Positions 1-8,327 of a stretch of DNA of 64,000 bases are shown here, one piece after another. How positions within the stretch are numbered: position 1 is the first letter of the stretch; each line of letters opens with the position of its first letter. The stretch lies in assembly GCA_025517565.1 (NCBI GenBank), contig JAOPKD010000010.1, forward strand, positions 1-64,000. The letters run 5' to 3'. The notes under the pieces were generated by a model. It searched no databases, was not told where the DNA came from, and saw only the letters and a program-made list of their open reading frames with translations. A program made the translations under genes and the position numbers. Origin of the DNA: Halapricum hydrolyticum. GTDB lineage: Archaea > Halobacteriota > Halobacteria > Halobacteriales > Haloarculaceae.

Positions 1-393
1 AATCGATCACCTGTTCGTTCATTCAACAGCTGACGCTAACGTGCAAAGCTGAGTTCTGTAGATACTATCCACCGAAAGTCTGACAATCATACCAAATACA
101 TATGTTATATAATTTTCTGTCATTTGCTCTGACGTACGCCTCGGCATATCGGGTTTCGTTGCGGATTCGGGTAGTTGCCGTGCCAGGCGGGTGTGCTCGC
201 TGCCCCTCTTGTCATCGCCACTTACAGCCGAGGGCGTGCGGTCTCGAGTACGGACGGTGCCGGCGATATCCGTCTGTGATGCCGTTGCTCGTCTCTCCAG
301 GTCAGACGATTAATGACGACCGTACCACGCTTTGAACTCATTACGAGATAGACTCCCACAGATATATATTTCTGGAAAGTGACCGTCGACCCA
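1..393. other. Intergenic region at window start
   Basis: I see no convincing gene here. A 77-codon open frame at 102-335 has a composition unlike haloarchaeal proteins (few acidic residues, many Arg and Cys) and no recognisable domain. The last 35 bases carry the TATA-like stretch at 361-370, about 27 bases before the ATG at 394, which fits a leaderless promoter for the GH13 gene. Confidence 0.5.
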
Positions 394-2808
394 ATGGCAG
401 AGGAGTTCGATCCAGAGACGCCAGTCGAATCGCACCATCCTGGCCCGCCGCGATTTGTCACTGTCGGTGAACCGATCCTCGACCCAGTGTTCGTGATCGA
501 CGCCGACACGACCAGTCTGGGCGTCGACGTGGAGATCGACGCCACAGACCACGGGCGAGACAATCTCGCGCCGCGGCTCCCGGAGCTGTCGGTCACGCCC
601 ACGGAACCCGACGACTTCGAGTGGTCCGTCTCGGCAGTGCCCGAAGACAGCGACGGCGAGGTCCTGTCATTCGCGACGTCGACGACGGTGATACCGCGCT
701 ACGACCCCGGTCACGACACCGTCGCCGAGTTCGAGGCCGACGTTCCTGGTTGCTATCGGCTCGCACTCGACGCCCCTGACGGCACCCACGATCTCACGAT
801 ACACGCGTTCCCCGAGTGCGACCCGGATGCGAATCCTCCGCGGATCGAACTCGAGGGAACCTACGACGAGAGCGCCGAAGCCTTTCACGTCGAGTCGAAC
901 GCGCGACTTGCGCCCGCGAGCGACGCCGATCGGTCGGACTTGGCTGTGACGCTCCTGGCGGACGACCGCGATGCGCTCTCGACCGGCGACATCGATGTCG
1001 GCGACGACGGGACGACCGCGACGATCTCTCGCGAGGCACTCGATGGCGAAACTGGTCGCGTCCACGCGGCCGCCTACGACGGGCGCGCAGCCAGCACGCA
1101 GGACGTGCTCGAGTTGCAACCGGACGGGACGGTCACAACGCCGAACCGGCCGCCCGTGTGGCTCGAGAACGCGGTGATCTACGAGATCTTTCCGCGGTCG
1201 TGGGCAGGCAAGCGCGGCGCGACGACCTTCGAGACGCTGATCGAGGGCGATCCGGCGACCGGTGCCCGGGGCGTGGCGTATCTCGACGAGCTTGGGGTCG
1301 ATGCAGTGTGGCTGACGCCGGTCGTCCCCGCGACGAGTGCCGGCGTCGACGGCGCGCCCGGCGGCCCACACGGTTATGGTACTCTCGATTATATGGGCAT
1401 CGCCGAGGACCTGGTCCCCGAGGAGTACGACGATCCCGTCGCGGCCTACGCCGACTTCGTCGAGGCATGTAACGAACGGGACATCAAAGTTGTGTTCGAC
1501 CTCGTCATCAACCACGTCGGGCGCGGGATCGACCTCTTCCAGGAGACCATCGCACGGGAGGGAGCGCCAGCGGACGACGGCCGCCTGTCGCTGCCGACAG
1601 TCGAATCCTGGGACCGGGACGCGAGCACGTTCGACTGGTTCGACCGGGTCGGCGTCGCCCGGTACGCCGAAGACGGAACTGTTTTCGAAACCGAGCCGCG
1701 ACCGACCGGCTTTGGCGACTCCCGAACGATGCCCAAGTTCGACTACGAGACACTCCAACTGCGGGAGTACGTTCTGTCTGTCGCGGACTTCTGGGCCCGG
1801 GAGGTCGGCGTCGACGGTTTCCGGTGCGACGTCGCGTTCGGTGTGCCCCACAGTTTCTGGATGGAAGTCCGCGAGATCGTCCGTGACGCCGACGCGGAGT
1901 TTCTCATGCTCGACGAGACAGTTCCAAACGACCGCGCGTATGCGGCCTCGCAGTTCGATCTCCATTTCGACACGTACGGGTTCACCCACACCGCCCAGGA
2001 CGTCGCAACGCTCGATCCCGACGCCAGAGCAGATCCCGAGCAACTGGTCGAGGACGTACTGTCCCGGCGCGACCAGGGCCATCCCGAGTTCACGCGGCTG
2101 CTCAACGCCATCGAGAACCACGACGAACTCCGACTGTTGAACCAGATCGTAATCGATCCAGCCGACCCCTGCCGCAGGCACGTCACCGACGATCAGTGGG
2201 AACGTGCGATGGCGCTCCAGCGAGCCTGTTTCGCCGCGTCGATCACGCTCCCGGGCGTACCGCTGATCTACTACGGCCAGGAGCGGGCGATCAGCCGCTA
2301 CGGTGAGGGCCGCCACCGCGGTGAAGACGACGACCGCGGGCTCCGGGATGGCGAGATTCACCCTCAAAGTGACGTCCGTCCGGGTGGCCGCCAGCGAGCG
2401 CTCATGAACTGGGCTGAGTACGACGCCGATCACCTCGATTTTTACCAAAATATGATCCGTTGCTACCACGATGTCGACGTACTCGGTCCTGATGGTGATC
2501 TCCGTCCGATCGAAGTCGACGACGACCTCGTCGTGGCCTTCGTTCGCGAGACAGAAACAGCCGACTCTGACCCAGAGCGTGTGCTCGTCGTGCTCAACTT
2601 CGGGGACACCGCGATCGACATAACCGCACCCCCATCCGTCGCCGAGATCGATCTCGTGACGGGAGAGTCTACCCGTGATGGGGGACGGACGCTGACAGTC
2701 GAGACTGTCGGTGTCTTTGCCGCGACGAAACCCGTCGATGGCGACCTCGAATTGCGACCACACTTAGAGACTGCGATTAGTTCGAACAGCCGAGACGGTC
2801 GGGACTGA
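394..2808 (+). CDS. GH13 alpha-amylase-family glycosidase (cyclomaltodextrinase/neopullulanase-like)
   Basis: The protein hydrolyses alpha-glucosidic bonds of maltodextrins and probably acts in the cytoplasm, since no signal peptide is seen. Residues 1 to about 240 form an N-terminal beta-rich region of the kind found in cyclomaltodextrinases. The catalytic barrel follows, with region I DLVINHVG, region II GFRCDVA (nucleophile Asp), region III LMLDE (acid/base Glu) and region IV ENHDE (third acid Asp), so all three catalytic residues are present. A C-terminal beta domain ends the chain. A GTG at 379 is in frame, but the ATG at 394 is preferred because the TATA-like box at 361-370 sits at leaderless distance. 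The sugar-binding protein and TrmB regulator next door support a maltodextrin role. The exact specificity is not readable from sequence. Confidence 0.88.
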   Translation: MAEEFDPETPVESHHPGPPRFVTVGEPILDPVFVIDADTTSLGVDVEIDATDHGRDNLAPRLPELSVTPTEPDDFEWSVSAVPEDSDGEVLSFATSTTVIPRYDPGHDTVAEFEADVPGCYRLALDAPDGTHDLTIHAFPECDPDANPPRIELEGTYDESAEAFHVESNARLAPASDADRSDLAVTLLADDRDALSTGDIDVGDDGTTATISREALDGETGRVHAAAYDGRAASTQDVLELQPDGTVTTPNRPPVWLENAVIYEIFPRSWAGKRGATTFETLIEGDPATGARGVAYLDELGVDAVWLTPVVPATSAGVDGAPGGPHGYGTLDYMGIAEDLVPEEYDDPVAAYADFVEACNERDIKVVFDLVINHVGRGIDLFQETIAREGAPADDGRLSLPTVESWDRDASTFDWFDRVGVARYAEDGTVFETEPRPTGFGDSRTMPKFDYETLQLREYVLSVADFWAREVGVDGFRCDVAFGVPHSFWMEVREIVRDADAEFLMLDETVPNDRAYAASQFDLHFDTYGFTHTAQDVATLDPDARADPEQLVEDVLSRRDQGHPEFTRLLNAIENHDELRLLNQIVIDPADPCRRHVTDDQWERAMALQRACFAASITLPGVPLIYYGQERAISRYGEGRHRGEDDDRGLRDGEIHPQSDVRPGGRQRALMNWAEYDADHLDFYQNMIRCYHDVDVLGPDGDLRPIEVDDDLVVAFVRETETADSDPERVLVVLNFGDTAIDITAPPSVAEIDLVTGESTRDGGRTLTVETVGVFAATKPVDGDLELRPHLETAISSNSRDGRD

Positions 2809-2835
2809 CGTAACTATTGTTCTCGGGAGATCGAA

Positions 2836-2872
2836 CCCGGGCGTTCGGAGCGTGTGATCCTCCGAATCCGGG
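2836..2872. terminator. Stem-loop after the GH13 gene
   Basis: An inverted repeat begins 28 bases after the GH13 stop. Inner arms TTCGGAG/CTCCGAA (7 bp) and outer arms CCCGG/CCGGG (5 bp) are separated by a small asymmetric bulge. There is no T-tract, so a transcription terminator or RNA 3'-end stabiliser is an inference. The remaining bases up to 3028 show no gene. Confidence 0.4.
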
Positions 2873-3028
2873 TGTCCGGTCGGAGTAGGCTCTCCTCCGA
2901 GCGGGTACGCTTTGCTCCATCGTTGCTAGAATTGGAGTACGAGATGTCGGGGATGCGATATCGAATTCCGGACCTATCGACTGATCCCGCCTGCCTCAGA
3001 GCAGTCTGGTGGTGGAGACGTACAGCGA

Positions 3029-4363
3029 TCAGCCGTCTTCCCAGGCACTCCGGATTTCCTCGGCCGCACTGGCCAGATCGGATTCGAGGGAGCTCGTATC
3101 ACCGGTACTGAACGCCTCCTCGACGACGTCACCGTAGGGCACCCAGACCTCGCCTATTCCGGGATCCGAGGGCATCAGTACTCCTTGCTCGGTCTGCTCG
3201 GAGAAGCCTTTGACGAGCGGCGGGAGTTCGTCACTGCCGGAGATGCTACTTTTGACCGGGATATACCCAGCGTTGTTCGCCAGGTTTAGAATTTGTTCGT
3301 CGTTAGTGGTGAACCACTCGACGAACTCACGGGCGACCTGTGCTGTCTCGCTATCTTCCTCCGCCCTAGCTGTGAGGAACAGGACTTGGACACCCATGTA
3401 CGGTTTGGGGACGCCTTCTCCGTACTCGTCGTGGTTCTTGTTCGGAATCGTGGAGACACCGACATCGAAATCAGTATCCTGGATAAAGCCGGTGATCGTC
3501 CAGGGCCCGTTGACCGTGAACGGTGCGACGCCATCTCTGAAAACGGCTTCCTGTGCCTCGTAGGCGCCGTCACTCGGCATATACGGCTTGAGCTCGTCCA
3601 GCAAGACCCGAAGTCCGGCGGCGAACTCGGGGGAATCGAGTCCGAGCTGTTCCCCATCGTAGAGTGGATCGCCGAACATGTGTCCCGCCCAGGTGCTGAA
3701 GTACGGATCGATCGGTTGACCGAACCCGTACTGGTTTCCCCGGTCCAGCCAGTCATCCATGATGGATTTCATTTCGTCAATGGTATCTGGCGGCTGCGCG
3801 TCCAGCTCGTCCAGAATATCCTTGTTGTAGATGAATGCGGGTGCCTCGGCAGCGTACGGCAGGGCATTGACCTTTCCGTCGTGGTTCACAGCATCCCACG
3901 CGACGTCCGTATACGCGCACTCATCGACACGGAGGTCGTCGGACATATCCATCAATAGTCCGTTTCGATTGAACTCTCCGATTATGTCGTGTGCCCACGC
4001 GAACATCGGCGGTCCCTGTCCAGCGGACAGCTCCCGCAACATCGACGACACGAAGTTGTCCGGGACCTGGGTCATCTCCAGCTCTGTTCCGGCCGTCGTG
4101 TTGAACTTCTCTCTGGCGTTCCCGAATATCTCTGTCGGCTCCTCCGAGAACGAATGCGTCAATTCGGCGGTTCCGGAGTCGACTGTGGGTTCAACCCTAC
4201 TGCAGTCACAACCATCTGGACAGAGAGTGTTTTCGACGGTCGTCACTGTATTGCCGCCGTTACCGTTTCCGTTACCGTCCGCTTGTTCTCCACACCCCGC
4301 GAGCAAGCCCGCTGCTGACGCGCCAGCTATGCTTTTGAGCAATGTTCGGCGATCGTATGACAT
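3029..4363 (-). CDS. Sugar ABC transporter substrate-binding lipoprotein (MalE type)
   Basis: This is an extracellular solute-binding protein that would capture an oligosaccharide and deliver it to an ABC permease. The N-terminus MSYDRRTLLK is a twin-arginine signal, followed by the lipobox LLAGC, so the mature protein is a Tat-exported lipoprotein anchored at the outer membrane face. After a Gly/Asn-rich linker and a Cys-rich patch (CPDGCDC) comes a family-1-type binding domain of about 380 residues. The start at 4363 is chosen because it places the twin Arg at residues 5-6. A TATA-like stretch (about 4393-4404) lies upstream. No permease or ATPase gene adjoins it, which is unusual. The TrmB gene upstream and GH13 downstream suggest maltodextrin as ligand. 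Confidence 0.88.
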   Translation of the reverse strand: MSYDRRTLLKSIAGASAAGLLAGCGEQADGNGNGNGGNTVTTVENTLCPDGCDCSRVEPTVDSGTAELTHSFSEEPTEIFGNAREKFNTTAGTELEMTQVPDNFVSSMLRELSAGQGPPMFAWAHDIIGEFNRNGLLMDMSDDLRVDECAYTDVAWDAVNHDGKVNALPYAAEAPAFIYNKDILDELDAQPPDTIDEMKSIMDDWLDRGNQYGFGQPIDPYFSTWAGHMFGDPLYDGEQLGLDSPEFAAGLRVLLDELKPYMPSDGAYEAQEAVFRDGVAPFTVNGPWTITGFIQDTDFDVGVSTIPNKNHDEYGEGVPKPYMGVQVLFLTARAEEDSETAQVAREFVEWFTTNDEQILNLANNAGYIPVKSSISGSDELPPLVKGFSEQTEQGVLMPSDPGIGEVWVPYGDVVEEAFSTGDTSSLESDLASAAEEIRSAWEDG

Positions 4364-4485
4364 TGGAACTAACAACTACGGATTGAGAGAATAGACATAT
4401 ATATCTTTGGTTATAATTCATATCTCAAGCGGTCATATTATGTCAGAAGGCACACGTCGATCGTCGTGACGACCTCGATGGCCTC

Positions 4486-5529
4486 TCACGTCGTCGCTGG
4501 GCGAAGAATGACCGACTTTGCTTGATAGTCTTCGATGAAGGCACCGCTTCCGCCGAAACTCAACAGGCCGCTGTCGGTTTCGACCAGAATACTAGTTTCG
4601 AGCGGATAATCGTTCGTACGTGGAGTAGTCAATCCCTGATGCACCGCAGTGACTTTACCCTCGTAGGTACCGTTGTCCACCGTTACCACAGTCGCCTCGA
4701 GGGCTGATCCGTTTTGGAGGTGGCGTCGTGCCTGAAGCACTGCCTGGCGGAAACAGTCGTACGAAGCGGGCAGGGGAGCGGGTTCAGTGACGTACACCTC
4801 TCTGCCGGCCGGCCAGTACGCACTCAGGAACATACCGGAGATCGCCCCTGCCAGGTGTGTCTCTGTGACCGTGACAGTATGTTCTTCGGAATGGGGGCTA
4901 GACAACAGCTCTGCGGGCCCGACCATCGCCGAGTGATCGTCGGTGGCATAGAGAAAGGGGACTTGTTCGTCCCAGATACGGACGATATCGGCCACCTCGC
5001 TGAATTCCGTCGGCCTCTGTGGATCGCCGTTACCGAGCAAGAGCAATATCAGCACGCCGCGCTCGGATGCGTTGCGTAGCTCTGGCTCGAGTTCTTCGAG
5101 TAGCTGGCTGGGCAGTGAGACGAGCGCGGAACATTCGGCATCACGGATAGCCTTCTTGAAGTGTCTGATAGCAGTCTCTCGGGTCTCTACCATTTGTACC
5201 GTTGGTGTCTGCGACGCCGTCCCGGTAAACTGCGACTCTAGCTGAGGGATTATTGCGTCGATGCGGTCGGACAGCTCGCCTATGGCCTCTCCGGGTGGTA
5301 TCGGCGTTATCACTGTCGGCGAAGCGTAATCTTTCACTTCGACCAGGCCACGCTCTTCCAACCGTTCCGCGATATTGTAGACCGCGCGCTGAGTGACATC
5401 CGCGTGTTCGGCGATCGTGCCGGTCGTCGATTCGCCGTGGGAAAGCAACGACAGATAGGTGTCGATCTCTTTGTCGGACAGGCCGATTAGCTGCAGTTCC
5501 TCGCGGATCTCCGAGTCGGTTCGGTCCAT
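4486..5529 (-). CDS. TrmB-family sugar-sensing transcriptional regulator
   Basis: The protein is a DNA-binding regulator of sugar genes. Residues 1 to about 90 form a winged helix (IGLSDKEIDTYLSLLSHG, then a recognition helix around TQRAVYNIAERL), matching the TrmB N-terminal domain. Residues of about 100-240 form the phospholipase-D-like fold, and the C-terminal roughly 80 residues correspond to the sugar-binding domain. The length of 347 residues is normal for full TrmB proteins. An AT-rich box at about 5552-5560 lies 27 bases before the ATG, which suggests a leaderless transcript. It lies beside the sugar-binding protein and GH13 genes, its likely targets. The ligand is unknown. Confidence 0.88.
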   Translation of the reverse strand: MDRTDSEIREELQLIGLSDKEIDTYLSLLSHGESTTGTIAEHADVTQRAVYNIAERLEERGLVEVKDYASPTVITPIPPGEAIGELSDRIDAIIPQLESQFTGTASQTPTVQMVETRETAIRHFKKAIRDAECSALVSLPSQLLEELEPELRNASERGVLILLLLGNGDPQRPTEFSEVADIVRIWDEQVPFLYATDDHSAMVGPAELLSSPHSEEHTVTVTETHLAGAISGMFLSAYWPAGREVYVTEPAPLPASYDCFRQAVLQARRHLQNGSALEATVVTVDNGTYEGKVTAVHQGLTTPRTNDYPLETSILVETDSGLLSFGGSGAFIEDYQAKSVILRPATT

Positions 5530-5920
5530 CGTGAAACGAAGTACGTCCGCCGGAGATAATAATTGCCCGGGAACGACGCTCTCGACGCATCTGCTGGTCG
5601 CAGGTGGGCCACTTCTACTGTCGCTGCCCGGCGCTTTATGATCTTGAAGATCGCTTTCTACAACTTTTTATCTTTCCAGCACAACGGTCTAGACGAGGAG
5701 ACGAATCTTACCGCGACTGAACGATGTACAAAACGCCAATGGGTTTTTATAGTATAACTAGCCAACTCCGTGCGCCGGGTGCGAGCAGTCAATCTCTGGC
5801 GACCTGTTTAGAGTCCATCTTTTGTGGTGCAATCGCGCGCTCCGACTAATAGCTCAGATCTTCAATTACACTCATATGCATGTAATGAATTCGGGACAGT
5901 AGGAGGTGCAACAGCCGCGG
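5530..5920. other. Intergenic region between trmB-like gene and sulfatase gene
   Basis: No gene is recognised in these 391 bases. They contain the promoter of the TrmB gene, a plus-strand TATA-like run (about 5745-5757) that leads to no credible coding frame, and an inverted repeat ATTACA-N10-TGTAAT at 5866-5887, just beyond the sulfatase stop, which could mark a 3' end or an operator. Confidence 0.4.
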
Positions 5921-7258
5921 TCACGGAAAGCCGCGGTCGAACTGCTTGATCGTCGGCTGTTCCCCCTCGGCTTCGGCGATATGCGATCGGAGTCGTTCCC
6001 GGAGATCGTCGGCGACGTCTCGGAACTCCGGCCGACCGGCGAGATTGATCGTCTCGCCCGGGTCCGTCCAGAGGTCGTAGAGATAGCGTTCGACGTAGAC
6101 GTCGCTCGATTGCTCGGCGTTTCCGCCGCGCCAGCCGGTCATCGTGGGTGCTGCGACGGCGTACTTCCAGCGATCGGTCCGGAGCGCGCGGCCGACCTGG
6201 GACTCGCTGACCTGGACGAACGCCTCGCCGCCGTCGTCGGAGACGTCGCCGCGCACGACCGGGAGGAGGCTCTCGCCGCGCATCGAATCGGGAACCGCTA
6301 TTCCGGCAGCGTCGAGCAGCGTCGGTGGGAGATCGAGCAGGCTGCGGACGCTCTGGACGTTCCGGCCGCTGGAGAATCCGTGACCCGAGAGGACGAGCGG
6401 GACTCGAACCGCGGATTCGTGTGGCGTCCGCTTGTGTTCGCCGGGCCGCGTCCGGAAGTGACAGCCGTGGTCCGACGTGTACGCCAGCAGCGTCCGGTCC
6501 CGGACGCCCCGCTCGGAGAGCGCGTCCAGAAGCTCCCCGACCTGCTCGTCGATTCGCTCGACGATGCCGTAGTAATCCGGCAGTTCCTGGTGCCACTCTC
6601 CGGGGCGATCCACGAGGTCGTCGGGAACGTACGGACGCTTCGCGTGGCGATCGGCGTATCCGTCGGGGGCGACGAACGTCCACCGGTCGTTCTGATCGTG
6701 CGGTTCAACGTATCCGACCACGAGAAAGAACGGCTCGGTCAGCGTCTCGATCCCCTCGATCGCGAAGTCGGTGAACGCGTCGACGCGATAGTCGTCGAAC
6801 GTCACTGGGTTCCCGTCGGCGTCGAACAGCCGTCCCTCGTACGGCTGGGTGGTGAACTCGGGTACGTCTGCCGCGATCCAGAAGTCGTCGTATCCGCCGC
6901 GCTGGGCTGGGGGCACGGGATCGTCGAACGTACTTGCCAGATGCCAGTTCCCGACGTACCCGACGTCGTAGCCGGCGTCCGAGAACCGGTGTGCGAGGGT
7001 CCGTTCATCCTCCGCGAGCGGGATCGCACTCTGCCAGACGCCCGTTTCAGTGGGGTACTTGCCCGTCTGTAGAGCCGCCCGGAAGGGGCCACACAGCGGC
7101 TGCGGGGAGATCGCCTGCTCGACGAGCGTCCCCTCCCGTGCGAGGTCGTCGAGTGTCGGCGTCAGCTCCATCGGGTTCTCGTAGGCCCCGAGTGTATCCC
7201 ACCGTTGCTGGTCCGTCAGGACCACGACGACGTTCGGCGGGGTACCGTCTTCGTTCAT
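5921..7258 (-). CDS. Sulfatase (type I, formylglycine-dependent)
   Basis: The enzyme hydrolyses a sulfate ester, plausibly on a carbohydrate. The N-terminal metal-binding motif is VVVLTDQQRWDTLG. The core motif CGPFR (C-x-P-x-R, Cys at about residue 56), followed by LQTGKYP, marks the cysteine to be converted to formylglycine. The second metal half-site is in YTSDHGCHF, followed by RTPHESAVRVPLV. The length of 445 residues is typical. No signal peptide is visible, so it is probably cytoplasmic. No formylglycine-generating enzyme or anaerobic maturase gene is in the window. It lies beside the IclR gene and the galactosidases, on the same strand, which suggests sulfated galactosides as substrate; that is an inference. 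Confidence 0.88.
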   Translation of the reverse strand: MNEDGTPPNVVVVLTDQQRWDTLGAYENPMELTPTLDDLAREGTLVEQAISPQPLCGPFRAALQTGKYPTETGVWQSAIPLAEDERTLAHRFSDAGYDVGYVGNWHLASTFDDPVPPAQRGGYDDFWIAADVPEFTTQPYEGRLFDADGNPVTFDDYRVDAFTDFAIEGIETLTEPFFLVVGYVEPHDQNDRWTFVAPDGYADRHAKRPYVPDDLVDRPGEWHQELPDYYGIVERIDEQVGELLDALSERGVRDRTLLAYTSDHGCHFRTRPGEHKRTPHESAVRVPLVLSGHGFSSGRNVQSVRSLLDLPPTLLDAAGIAVPDSMRGESLLPVVRGDVSDDGGEAFVQVSESQVGRALRTDRWKYAVAAPTMTGWRGGNAEQSSDVYVERYLYDLWTDPGETINLAGRPEFRDVADDLRERLRSHIAEAEGEQPTIKQFDRGFP

Positions 7259-7340
7259 ACCTGCACGTGTACGCGGACGGCCTTGTATGTAGCCCTCGAT
7301 CGCTCTCCACCCGTGGCCGAATTGCGTTCTCGACCCGACA

Positions 7341-8126
7341 CTACCGGTAGAGGCGGCTCTGAACCGAGTCGGCTGTACTGCCGACGAGACTGGCGAAGTC
7401 GGCGTCGGCGAGCTTCTCGTTCATCCGGTCTGACGGGCCCGAGACGATGACGGCACCCAGGGGATTGCCCTCGAGATCGGTGATCGAAGCGGCGACACAC
7501 CGCTGACCGGGGTGATATTCGCCTCGGTCGATCGCCCGGCGCCTGTTGCGAACGCGCCGGAGTTCGTCGCGGAGTTCTTCCGGGTCGGTGATCGTGTTCT
7601 CCGTTAACTCGGGCAGTCCGTGCCGGCTGATGACCTGCTCGCGTTCTTCCGCGGACATGTTCGCGAGGATCGCTTTGCCGCCAGCGGTCGCCGTCAGCGG
7701 GACGCTTTCACCTTCCCGGATGTCGATGTCCGGACGCCCTTCCGCACTCACTCTGAGGACGTACACGCCGTATCCGTTCTCGGGGATCATGATGCTCGCG
7801 ACTTCTCCCGTCGCCTCCGCGAGTTTCTCGACAGAGCGATACGCTACCTGGTATATGTCCAGATTCGACCGGACAGTCGCTCCGAGTCCCATGAAACGGA
7901 GGCTCAGTCGGTACTGTTTGCCTTCCTGGACGACATAGTTGACTTTCCGGAGCGTCGAAAGGTGCTTGTGAACTGTTCCTTTCGCCAGGTCGAGCTCGTC
8001 AGCGAGTTCGCTCACGCGCGCTCGCGACTGTCGCTTGAGTGCCTCGACGATCCGAAACGTCGTCACGGTCGTCTTTGCCGTCTGTCGGTCGAACGTCGAC
8101 GCCTCCGGGATGCTCGAGGTGTCCAT
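7341..8126 (-). CDS. IclR-family transcriptional regulator 1
   Basis: The protein has an N-terminal winged helix (TTFRIVEALKRQ, then ELADELDLAKGTVHKHLSTL) at residues of about 20-80 and a C-terminal IclR effector domain with the typical segments EGESVPLTATAGGKAILA and DRGEYHPGQRCVAASI. It should sense a small organic acid or sugar metabolite. The ATG at 8126 is chosen over an in-frame codon at 8153 because the longer version adds a nonconserved stretch and removes the upstream promoter. A perfect palindrome is centred 40 bases before this ATG, so autoregulation is likely. It is flanked by the sulfatase and GH4 genes on the same strand and is the probable local regulator of the galactoside island. 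Confidence 0.88.
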   Translation of the reverse strand: MDTSSIPEASTFDRQTAKTTVTTFRIVEALKRQSRARVSELADELDLAKGTVHKHLSTLRKVNYVVQEGKQYRLSLRFMGLGATVRSNLDIYQVAYRSVEKLAEATGEVASIMIPENGYGVYVLRVSAEGRPDIDIREGESVPLTATAGGKAILANMSAEEREQVISRHGLPELTENTITDPEELRDELRRVRNRRRAIDRGEYHPGQRCVAASITDLEGNPLGAVIVSGPSDRMNEKLADADFASLVGSTADSVQSRLYR

Positions 8127-8155
8127 GTCTCGTCTGTGTGGCCCCGGGAACATAA

Positions 8156-8176
8156 CTGTTCATATCGTATGAACAG
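8156..8176. promoter_or_regulatory. Palindromic operator upstream of IclR 1
   Basis: The sequence has 9-bp arms CTGTTCATA and TATGAACAG around the spacer TCG, a perfect dyad. Its centre lies 40 bases before the IclR start, just upstream of a weak TATA-like box. Its core GTTCA-N7-TGAAC recurs at 8263, 20027 and 21144. Confidence 0.65.
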
Positions 8177-8260
8177 ACGTATCAACTATTCGCACGCCGT
8201 GATCGACGAACGGGATCCTCGCTGGGGCCCGAACACTCAACAGCGACCATCACTCGAATC

Positions 8261-8281
8261 CTGTTCATATAATACGAACTA
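8261..8281. promoter_or_regulatory. Second, imperfect copy of the IclR 1 operator
   Basis: The left arm CTGTTCATA is identical to the copy at 8156, while the right arm is degraded (TACGAACTA). The two dyad centres are 105 bases apart, about ten helical turns, which would let two bound dimers face the same side. It lies between the GH4 stop and the IclR gene. Confidence 0.55.
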
Positions 8282-8327
8282 CGGGTGGACACGTACCGGA
8301 TAGTGGCATCTGTCCGTCGGTCCTCGA

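Noticed and set aside
102..335. 77-codon frame at the left end
   Set aside because: The composition is Arg/Cys-rich and lacks the acidic bias of haloarchaeal proteins, and no motif is seen.
667..2763. 698-codon antisense open frame opposite the GH13 gene
   Set aside because: It is a shadow of the GC-rich coding strand. The sense frame has all GH13 catalytic motifs, and the antisense product has no recognisable domain.
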